Source: Neocallimastix lanati (nom. inval.)
Lineage: Eukaryota > Neocallimastigomycota > Neocallimastigomycetes > Neocallimastigales > Neocallimastigaceae
Direction: 5' to 3'
DNA length: 64,000 nt
Assembly (NCBI GenBank): GCA_016946835.1
Contig: JACVTC010000025.1
Location: 400,001 to 464,000 of the forward strand
The notes beneath the pieces were generated by a model. It was not told the DNA's origin, did no database searches, and saw nothing but the letters and a program-made list of their open reading frames with translations. Within the stretch, counting starts at the first letter, position 1; the number at the start of each line of letters is the position of its first letter. Positions 54,935 through 64,000 of this stretch are shown one piece after another. Position numbers and translations under genes: made by a program.

Positions 54935-57900
54935 CTATTGGAAGTATTTACTAATATCTTCACCCAAGTATTGTTGAATTTGGTTAAGAACCTTTTGAGT
55001 TAACTTTTCAACATCTTCATTATCATCTATATGGAATGATTAAAAAAAAATAAATAAAATAAAAATAATAATAAAAATAAAAATAGAAAGGGGATTTAGT
55101 TTAATATATATATTTTTATAAATTTAAAAATTAAAAATAAAAAATTTAAAATTAAAAATCAAAATTAAAAAAAAAAAATAAAATAAAATAAAATAAAATA
55201 AAAATAAAAAAAATAAAAAAAGTAATTTTTTTAAAAAAAAAAATAATAATAATAAAATAAAAATAAAATAAAAATAAAATAAAATAAAAATAAAAATAAA
55301 AATAAAATAAAAAAATTTTTTTTTTATAATTTTTTATCTTATTCTTACCTTCCATTAATTCAGCCAAGAATGGTACAGTTTCTGGTAAGAGAATAAGGAA
55401 TTCTTCTCCTAATCTCTTATAGAACTCTTCTAATACCTTCAAGGAGATGATACGAACTTCTGGATTTTCATTACGAGATTGCATCATGACTTGTTTATTC
55501 AATGATTTCCACATATCTTCATTCTTAACATTAACAGCAAGTTCACCAAGACATGGTACTAAATAGTTATTCATAGCTTCTCTGTAACCTTCAACATCTT
55601 CAGTCTTAATTAACATTTGACTTACTAAAGGCTTGTAGAGACGATCAAACTTTTCAATGTTCATGAAGCCTTCATTATCGTAAAGGAAGCAGCGACTTAA
55701 TGCCAATATAACATACTTCCAAGTACTTTCAAAGTCTTCCTCTTCCGTTTGAGCAAACATTTCTAATCTTTCAATGGTAAAGTCCATTAAATTACCGAAA
55801 TAGTGAACGAATAAGGACTTCAAGTTATCAAACATCTTCACTACAATCTTATAGAGAATGAGGGATCTACCTTCAATGACTTCCATGGAGAGACCTTGCT
55901 TCTCAAGGAATTCAGAAGTTGACCATTCAAGGATCTTAACATAGACTGGTTTGAACATGGATTCATTCATTCTCATTACTAATTTCATGAAAGTATCAAT
56001 CATTGTTTCCTCAACTACTTCAAGATCATCTTCATCCATATCCTTAACAGTTTCACGAATTTCAAAGGCATTTTGGAAGAATTTAACAATAGCCTTTTGA
56101 AGACTAGAAAGTTCTTCTCTCTTAACATTAACAATCATAATTTCAACCATTTGGAAGAGAGCTTCAAGAGAAATACGATCATATTCCTTACATTTGGTTA
56201 ACATTGGAATTAAGTTATTAACAATAATTCTTGCTGGAATGTGAACACCTATAGATTCAAGTAAACTGTTATCCTTTTCCATAATTTGTTTCATCATTTC
56301 ATTTTCATCACTTCTTAAGGAGGGGTGAAGAGCACAGCTGAGAATAGTCTTGAGATAGGAACTAATAAATTGAGGAATGGATTGAACAATAATTTCAAGA
56401 GAGGATATAGCACTTAATTGGAAAATAATCTTGGAAGAATTATTATTATTATTATTAGTAGTAGTAGTAGTAGTAGCACCAGTTTCTTTTTCTTCTTCAT
56501 CATCATCTTCTTCATCTTCTTCTTCCTTCAAAGTACCTTCCAATTTTTCTAAAAGAATAGGCATGAATTTTGGTAGGAATGGAACAAGTCTTGGACCTAA
56601 TTCACGACAAACACTAGTGATACAAACAATACTGGAGGCACAGACTTGAAGGTTATCTGAGTTAATACAATGTCCGATAACATTATTAAGAATGGACATA
56701 AATAATTTAGGTTCTTTCTTGGAGAAGACTTGAGTAAGTGTGGTAATACATAAAAGAATGGTTTGTTTATTGATAGCTCCATCTTCATTCTTATCATCTT
56801 CGGTCATTAAGAGATGACCTAATTCTTCAATGGTTGGAACAAAGTAGGTAATTTCTTCTTCACTGTATTCTTGTTTATCATTCAAGATCTTATCGTTGAG
56901 AAGAACGGCTGCCTTACGACGAATTAATGGATTTTCATTCTTCAATAAGTCAAGAATAACATTAAGAATGGAACGTAAGGAGAGAAGGTTGTTCACCTTA
57001 TCCAATACACTGTAGGATGTCTTCAATAAGATCTTCCAGAATTTAGAAGAAGTGATCTTAGCATTGTAGGCACTGAGATTATTAATTAATTGAATTAAGA
57101 CTTCAACAATCTTCAAGATACTTGGCTCCAATTTACTTTCATAGTCTTCATCTTCATTAGCCATCACGGCAACAGAACCAAGGAAGGATTCACTTGAGAG
57201 TAACTTGCCGACATAGTGAATGGATTCCATCTTAAATTGACGAATCATCTTACTGGAGATCTTAGAGACATTGATTAATGCATTTTCAGCCTTAGCCTTG
57301 GATTCTTCATCCTCTTCATCAATGACAACCTTTTCATTAGGGAGAGCAAGAGTAAACTTTAAAATGTTTAAGACGGTCTTAATTTGACTGATGGCATCGA
57401 AGCAATTGGCTAAGGAGATACAGAATTCTGGAATACTTTCTAATTCATTACTTTCGGTCTTGGTCTTACTACCGTTTCTAAAGAGAACGTGCTTTTCCAA
57501 CAATAAAATAACAATGGTATCGAGGAAGTTCTCTACTCCTAAAGTGGAAACAAGAATTTCAAATAATCTCAAACGACGATGTTTTGGAATGTGGATAAGA
57601 GCATCGATGAAGACACCAATAACAGATTTCATTTGAACATCAAGTTCTTCCTTGGTAGTGGCAGAAGCAGCATTCTTTTCAACCAAAGGTGGAATGATGG
57701 TTTCCAAGGTTTGTTTAATGACATGGAAACTGAAGTTATCATCTTGACGTAAAATATTGGCACCCATAAAGGTAAAGACTGGCATGATGTTAAGAAGAAC
57801 ACGGTCTGGGAAAATAGAGGCAATTTCAGCCATTAAAAGTAAAGCATAATTATGCGTTTGTGGGTTATCGGTAACACGAATACAGTTGACAATAATTTCA

Positions 57901-60900
57901 ATACGAATTGAGGATTCGTCAATTTCAATATTCTTGGCCTTAATATCACGAATACCTTCAAGAAGAGCATCAAGGGTTAACTGCTTCAAGTACTCTAAGG
58001 TACCGGCAGCGTACGACATTTCGGAAGTATTGAGAATGGAAAGAAGATTGAAAAGAACGGGGATCAAGAGAGGAGCATTCACGATCTTAACCTTACTGTT
58101 TAATAATTCTAAGATAGCAGTAATGTAATTTAAGCGATCCATATTTTGAGCATTTTCCTTTTTATTCTTCTTAGCACGTTGTTCGGTTTCGCTTCGGGAA
58201 TTAGCTGAAGTTAATTCAGTAATTATATGTTCAGCTTGAATGCTAATGGTCTTTACGACTTCCTTAGTCTTAAGGATAATGTTGTGTTCACCGTTAACGA
58301 TTAAGAAGACCAATTGACTGAAGAGGGTCTGTTGTTTAGAAGGAGTGAGAGCAGAATAGAATTCTGGGGTAAGGTGGTTTAAGGCAATCAATGGAATTAC
58401 ATCACCTTCAAAGGCATTATTTTCAGAAGAAATGTCCGTGTTGAAGAGGTTAAGGTAGAGCTTAAGGTACTTTTGCTTTTCTAAGGTTTCAATGGTGAAA
58501 CAGTTTACTAAAAGCTTGATAAGACTTAACTTATTTTCTACTTCACGACCCTTGACTTCGCCGACGTGTTTCTTCAACTGTTCTAACGTACTGTCCAATA
58601 ATGGATAAAGAATCTTAATTTTATTGGAGGAATCAACATTCTTTAGCAATTGTAAAAGTTTAACCTTTGGATAAACAGAGTTGACAACAAGAATATTCGT
58701 TAATAAAAATTCTAATAAGGAGTTCTTCACCTTCGTTTGAGCACGACTGTCTTTGCTATTCTTTTGAAGCGAATCAGTAATGAAATCTTCAACATAATTA
58801 ACATCAGCAAGGAATTCACTTTGATGTCCGACAACACTATCCACAAAGTTTGAGATATCTTCAGATTCCAGATATTGAAGACCAGAGGAACTGCTACCGT
58901 AAAAGATATCATATTTGAAAATTTTTTCTGGGGTCATGACCTTCCAGGCCTTTGGATCCTCCTTTAATTTGGAATAGTTACCTTGAATAGCCTTAAAGCA
59001 TTGAAGACCGGATTGACGAATTTCCTTATTCTTATTCATGAGAGTAATAAGAAGGTTTGGAACTACTAACTGGAAGTCTAATGGTTTTACCTCACTATAC
59101 GAATTAATACAGGCACTAGTCATGAATAAACTGGAGAGACGAGTAACGACATTAAATTCACCCTTAATCCAAAAAGAGCAGGCACATGGAATAGAATCTT
59201 CCTTAATGTGTTCATCGAACATTTTTGTGATCATACCTTGATGATTAATGTACATCTTGCCTGAGAAGAAGAAGAGGAAGAGTTTCGTGAGAATTGATTT
59301 GGCCTGACTTCCCTTTTCAGTCATATCACTTTCTACGCCTAACCAAGAAATGGTATCCTTATCGGTGGTCTTTGCCATGTAGGAAATAATACTATTTAAG
59401 GTGTAGAAAACGGCATAGGAGAAAGTTTTTGAATTTTTAGATTCATCCTTTAAAATTTCTTGTCCTAAGGAGGTAGATATAGCACCATCGTTTACGACAA
59501 AATATTTTTCATTTAATTTATTGTCACTGCATTGATCGGCAAAGGAAAGAACGGTATCAAGGCATTTTAATATAACAGCATATTGAGCAGAAGCATCATC
59601 CTTTAAGACGTATACTATACGACTAACAATAAGTAAAATTAAAATAGACAAATTTTTGGACTCATTTTTGGCGAGGACTTCAACAAATTCTGGTAATTTT
59701 TCATCGATCAATTTATTTTCAATGATATTTTCAGCCATCTTATTAACAATATCCGTAACAATTTCAGGATTAGTAATTTTTTGTTTCTTAGATTTAGTTT
59801 TTCCACCTAAAATCTTACTGATACCCTGAACCAACTTTTTAGTACTGGCATTTGCGGAAAGAATAGAAAGAGAAGTATCAATTAAATCACAAGTCTTATA
59901 GGTATATAAGAGGAAGGAGAAAAGAAGGTTTTCAATGTTTTTATCGATTTCAGAAAAGAGAGAAATAGCCTTCACTTTACTCTTAATGGATGGCTTTGGT
60001 GAAAAGATGACAGCGGAAAGCGCCTTATTTAATTTACTCTTTTCAACATAGTTAGAAATATTGGCAATATCTAAGACCTTACTAACCATAGCATCTTCAT
60101 CATTTTGTAAGGTGTCAACGATAACTTCTTCAATGTATTCTAATGGTTTATTAGCTTGTTTAGAATTGATAATTTTAATTAATTTTTCTAAAGCCATTAA
60201 ACGAATAGAAAGTTCTGGACTTTGAAGACCAAGGAAGATACTGGTATTATCTTCCTTAATAAATTGATATTGAGTACCCTTAAAGATAATTGTAGACATA
60301 TCAAATAAAATTTTTCTATCTCCCTCATCTAAGCTAGAGAACATATCTTGGATAGCAGCATGAAGTTCAGAGGAGAAACGAGTTTGGATGAAACCTATCA
60401 TATTCTTGAAAGTATCTGTTAATTCTTCACTTTTATGGTTAAGGGCAATGACTTGCTTAAGTAATGTATTACAAAATTCGGCTTTAATACTGTCGGTATT
60501 AATCTTTTCACTGGAAACAATTTTTTTAAATATGAAAGACAAGTGTTGTTTTTCATTAGCATTTTCAATTAAGCTGTTAAGGAAAAGTTTAACAAACTTT
60601 TCAGTATTATATTTTTCAGAAATATTTTCTAAATGATAGTCTAATTGTTTAAACTTGGATACAAATTCAAAAGTAGATTTTGGAAAGGAAGTAATAACTT
60701 CTTGAGATTGGAAAATACGAATTAAGGCCATAAGCGATTGATTAGTTAAATCTGGAGTAGTATACCTAGCAATAACTTCCATTAAACCACTTAATGCATT
60801 CATCGTGAGGTTAGAAAGATTACAAATTTGACAGATAATCATATAGGCGGAAAGTTGTAAATCTTGATGTTTCTTAGTTTTAGCACTCTCGATAAGTACT

Positions 60901-61595
60901 GGAAGAATGAAAGTTAAAATATCACTTTGAATTTGTGGTAAGGATTGTAAATATTGAATAGAAACTAAAGTATTTGTGATCCAAAGAGTGGTATTCTTGA
61001 TTTGATTTCTAATGGAATGATGAACCATTTTATAAAGTTTTTGGATGACAGCACGATCTTTAACACAACGTTGAACTAATGTACTTCTATCTAATGGAGC
61101 TTTTAAAGATTTTAAGAAATACCAGGTACTACCCTCTTCAAGTTTTAAAATAGAAACCATATTGAAAAATTGGGCGGTTTCATGATAAGGTAAAATACAT
61201 TCCATAATACCGTCAATGTTAAAAACATTAATCTTATATCTACGAATAAGCCATTCTAAAGCCTTACCAGCGGCATTATCTAAAAAGTGTGGAGAAAGAA
61301 GTCTTAAGAACATATTAATACTTTCATCTAATTTTTCATTTTCAGCATTGGTTTGTTGAGCTCTATTAATATTTTTCATCGTTAAAGAGAATAATGTTTT
61401 TTCATAGTTGGCAAAACGTTTTTCATATTGCTTTAATGATTCTAAACCTGATTTACCAATAGAATAAATAGTATCTAAATCATAATCGGCAGCAACCTTA
61501 TTATCAAAAAGATATGAATCTTTATATTTAATTTGAAGTTTTTCAACTCCTTTGGATTTTCTTATTTTCTGTAATTGAGCTGCTATTGATGACAT
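54935..61595 (-). CDS. UTP10: UTP10/HEATR1, U3 snoRNP-associated HEAT-repeat protein (2 exons)
   Basis: Exons 61595-55349 and 55026-54935. One phase-1 GT..AG intron of 322 bp near the 3' end joins FLAELMEG-type sequence to DDNEDVEKLTQKVLNQIQQY and LGEDISKYFQ, giving 2112 aa (human HEATR1 2144, yeast Utp10 1769). The N-terminus MSSIAAQLQKIRKS, with SYLFDNKVAADYDLDTIYSI and SGLESLKQYEKRFANYEKTLF, is the diagnostic UTP10 start. Long alpha-helical HEAT repeats follow, then the BP28CT-type C-terminal region (about 1830-2000). UTP10 belongs to the t-UTP/UTP-A complex of the small-subunit processome in the nucleolus and is needed for pre-rRNA transcription and 18S processing. An acidic DEEDDDEEE plus poly-Thr/Asn insert sits near residue 1690. 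Without splicing the frame runs into low-complexity Tyr/Phe codons. Confidence 0.97.
55027..55348 (-). other. Intron of UTP10
   Basis: Begins GTAAGAATAAG and ends CATATAG on the minus strand. It is filled with (TAAAA)-type and homopolymer sequence. It explains why the unspliced frame ends in a Phe/Tyr/Leu run unrelated to UTP10. Confidence 0.9.
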
Positions 61596-62349
61596 CTTTT
61601 ATTAAATCTATAATTTATTTCTCTTTATATATATATATTTTTTTTAATTATTATTAATAATTCATTATTTTTATTAATATTAAATTTTTTTATTATAATA
61701 TCCATTTAATCATATGCAAAATATTGAAATTAAATTAATTAATATAGAAAATTGTGATTATTTTTGATTTATATTATAATGGCAACGTATTAAAAAAATA
61801 ATAATATATATATTAAATATTTAATAATTTTTTTTTTTTTTTTTTTTTTTTTGCATTAAATATAAATCATTAAATATATAATATAAAAAATACTATAAAA
61901 AGAACTATAGCAGAATACTTATAACTAAATTATATATATTATATATATTATATATATTTAAAATTACCTTATATACTATTGAAATGAAATTTGATTATTA
62001 AGAATTTAGAAATTATTTGTATAATAAATTAAAATTAAAATCTATTTATTAAACTAATTTTATAGCATAAAAAAAAAAGTATTGATAAAGTATTAAATAA
62101 ATAAAAATAAATAATAAATAGCTTTTTTTTTTTTTATGTTATAAATACGTTTTTAAAATATTAATAATAAATAATTAAATAAATAAATAAATAAATAAAT
62201 ATGATTTAAATTAATTCTAAAAAAAAAAAAAAAACTATTCTTATTAATATCAATATTATTATATTTATTATTTTTATATAACATATAAAATCTATCTATA
62301 AATAAATATAATATAATATCAATTAATAAATAATTTTTTAAAAATTTTG

Positions 62350-62389
<40 letters not shown>

Positions 62390-63142
62390 ATATATATATA
62401 TTTCTTTAAGAAAAATTAAAATTTTTAAAAAATTGACCAATCATATTTAAATAGTTTTTATATTTTTATTTTTATAATAAAAAAAATTTTAGAATTTATT
62501 AAATTCTTTATATTTAATCTTTTTTTTTTTTTAATATAAAATTAAATAAAAATCAATTTAATAATTATATATATAAATATAAATTATAATATATTCATTA
62601 TTATTTATTATTTATTAATAAAAAGTAATTAATTTTTTTTTTTTTTTTAAATATCAATATTAAAAAGTTTACTTCTGTTAAGAACCTGAATTTCAAATTC
62701 CAATTTTGTATAAATTATTGTTAAAGGGAGAAAAATAAAAAAAAAAATATATATATATAAATATAAATAAAATATATAAAAGTATTATACATAGATTTAC
62801 TATTTTATTATTTAATGAAATATAATTCTAAACTATTTTACTTTATTAAAATTTAAAAAGAATTTCAATTGAAATAAAATATAGCATAAACTGATAATAA
62901 AGTTCTCTATTGGTCAATATTAATAAATTTACATATTTTTTTAAAACATAAAAAAGTTGATAAATGAAAAAATATTACATTAATGAATCAATTTATTTAA
63001 TAAAGTCAATATTCAACAATATATTAATAAATATATATATATATAAAAAAAAGTATATTTTAAATGGTATATTTTAAATTTGATTTGGTTTAAAAAATAA
63101 TATTTAATAAATAAAATTTTAATATAATTTTATTAGAGATTA
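61596..63142. other. AT-rich intergenic region
   Basis: Upstream of UTP10 and downstream of the phosphatase gene. T run at 61828-61852, A run at 62358-62388 and short (TA)n and (AAAT)n stretches. No gene recognised. Confidence 0.8.
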
Positions 63143-63763
63143 TTAGTTTAATTTAGAAATTTTATCGTTATCTATTAAATATTTATCGATTTGAGTATTT
63201 TTTATTTCATTATTCTTATTTTTATCAATATATAAGTCCATAGCTTTTTCAACAGAAACAGTGGGATTATCCACATAAACTTGTGTGGCTCTCATGAATT
63301 GTCCATGACAAAAGAGAACAATATATTTAAAGCAGGTTTCATCCAATTCTTTAATTTTTTGAAACATGGCACGAACACGGTCATATAGCATGGCAAAAGA
63401 CTCAGCATTTTCACCATCTTGATAATAAGGGTCTTTTCTATTCCAATATTCTAATACAAGAGGGCGACGTTCCTCTGTAGTGGTATTACAACATCTTGAG
63501 GGTTCAATATAAGTAAATTCTTGAATTGGCCAAATTTCTACAGGTGTATCCTTATATTTATGACATACAGGTTGAGAAGTTTGTTGTGTTCTTAAAAAAG
63601 GTGACACTACAATTAAATCAGGTTTATTTACAACTTGAGTAGTTAATTTTTCAGCTTGTTGATGGCCAACCGGTGATAAAGGGATAGTGGAAGGAATTGA
63701 CGTTTTTTCACCGCTATTGGCTAAACTTTGTCCATGACGAATTATCCAAATTTCTTTAACCAT
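63143..63763 (-). CDS. Histidine phosphatase family protein (phosphoglycerate mutase-like)
   Basis: 206 aa, single exon, no signal peptide, so cytosolic. The N-terminus IWIIRHGQSLANSG is the RHG phosphohistidine motif of branch-1 histidine phosphatases. LSPVGHQQAEKL and VVSPFLRTQQTSQPV carry the second Arg region; GENAESFAMLYDRVRAMF supplies the acidic donor region; and YIVLFCHGQFMRAT contains the second catalytic His. All expected catalytic residues are visible, so activity on a phosphoester is likely; the substrate is not predictable (phosphoglycerate mutase, fructose-2,6-bisphosphatase-like or broad specificity). The Lys/Asn-rich C-terminal tail is poorly conserved in character. The start Met precedes the first beta strand by the usual few residues. 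Confidence 0.93.
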   Translation of the reverse strand: MVKEIWIIRHGQSLANSGEKTSIPSTIPLSPVGHQQAEKLTTQVVNKPDLIVVSPFLRTQQTSQPVCHKYKDTPVEIWPIQEFTYIEPSRCCNTTTEERRPLVLEYWNRKDPYYQDGENAESFAMLYDRVRAMFQKIKELDETCFKYIVLFCHGQFMRATQVYVDNPTVSVEKAMDLYIDKNKNNEIKNTQIDKYLIDNDKISKLN

Positions 63764-64000
63764 TCTTCTTTACTCTTTTTATTATTAATATTATTGTTGT
63801 TGTTGTTGTTGTTGTTAAAAAAATATTTAATAACAAACGTCTACTTATTATAATTTTATCTTGGAAATATAGCTCTTTTATAGATTTATACGATATAATT
63901 GTTTATTTCAAATTATTTATAAATTTTCAATATAATTACTTTTATATAGTGATTATTTTAAATAATTATTATATATATTTTTTTTTAAATAAATAATAAA
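63764..64000. other. Upstream flank of the phosphatase gene
   Basis: Contains a short (TTG)n run at 63796-63816 and AT-rich sequence, the probable promoter of the minus-strand phosphatase gene. Nothing else seen before the window edge. Confidence 0.7.

Overview
The window is extremely AT-rich. Homopolymer runs, (TTA)n, (TTTA)n and (TTTATTA)n arrays fill the space between genes, and the genes stand out as islands of higher GC. Proteins carry Asn-rich tracts, and many are secreted with cysteine-rich chitin-binding (CBM18) modules or CotH domains. Introns are short, AT-rich and GT..AG. With a class C GPCR-like receptor and a full-size UTP10, this points to an early-diverging zoosporic fungus, most likely an anaerobic gut fungus (Neocallimastigomycota). 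The organism is inferred; no rRNA is present to confirm it.

Layout. 1-10.9 kb holds one secreted 11-module CBM18 protein (minus strand), lying between two ~1.15 kb inverted repeats, plus a compact foldback element with an exact 29-bp target duplication. 10.9-14.1 kb is a three-exon gene for a secreted CotH-kinase-like protein with six CBM18 modules. 14.8-18.9 kb is a graveyard: broken ankyrin-repeat fragments and a LINE relic on the minus strand. 19.2-24.7 kb is a tandem array of LURP-one-like genes with His/Asn-rich tails; both gene copies are frameshifted. 25.7-26.3 kb is a secreted histidine-phosphatase-like protein. 26.3-32.4 kb is mostly low-complexity sequence with one decayed LTR-retroelement fossil.

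33.4-39.3 kb can be assembled by hand into a 23-exon gene. Its ectodomain resembles bacterial extracellular solute-binding proteins and is followed by a class C GPCR-type seven-helix domain; a two-exon partial duplicate lies just upstream. All exon phases agree except at one A19 homopolymer. 41.4-46.6 kb is a ten-exon TAPT1/Emp65-family membrane-protein gene (minus strand, 1120 aa) with a long Asn-rich N-terminal extension. 46.6-52.3 kb holds simple repeats, a palindromic element, ankyrin debris and a decayed secreted-protein gene ending at an 18-bp minisatellite. 52.3-53.2 kb is a secreted, probably GPI-anchored Cys-containing protein with no family I recognise. 54.9-61.6 kb is UTP10/HEATR1 (two exons, 2112 aa), the ribosome-biogenesis HEAT-repeat protein. 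63.1-63.8 kb is a cytosolic histidine phosphatase.

The genes do not form a pathway. The recurring theme is the cell surface: chitin-binding proteins, CotH, a solute-binding GPCR and a GPI protein, set among housekeeping genes (UTP10, TAPT1) and decaying mobile or duplicated sequence. Homology was judged by eye; no database search was run.
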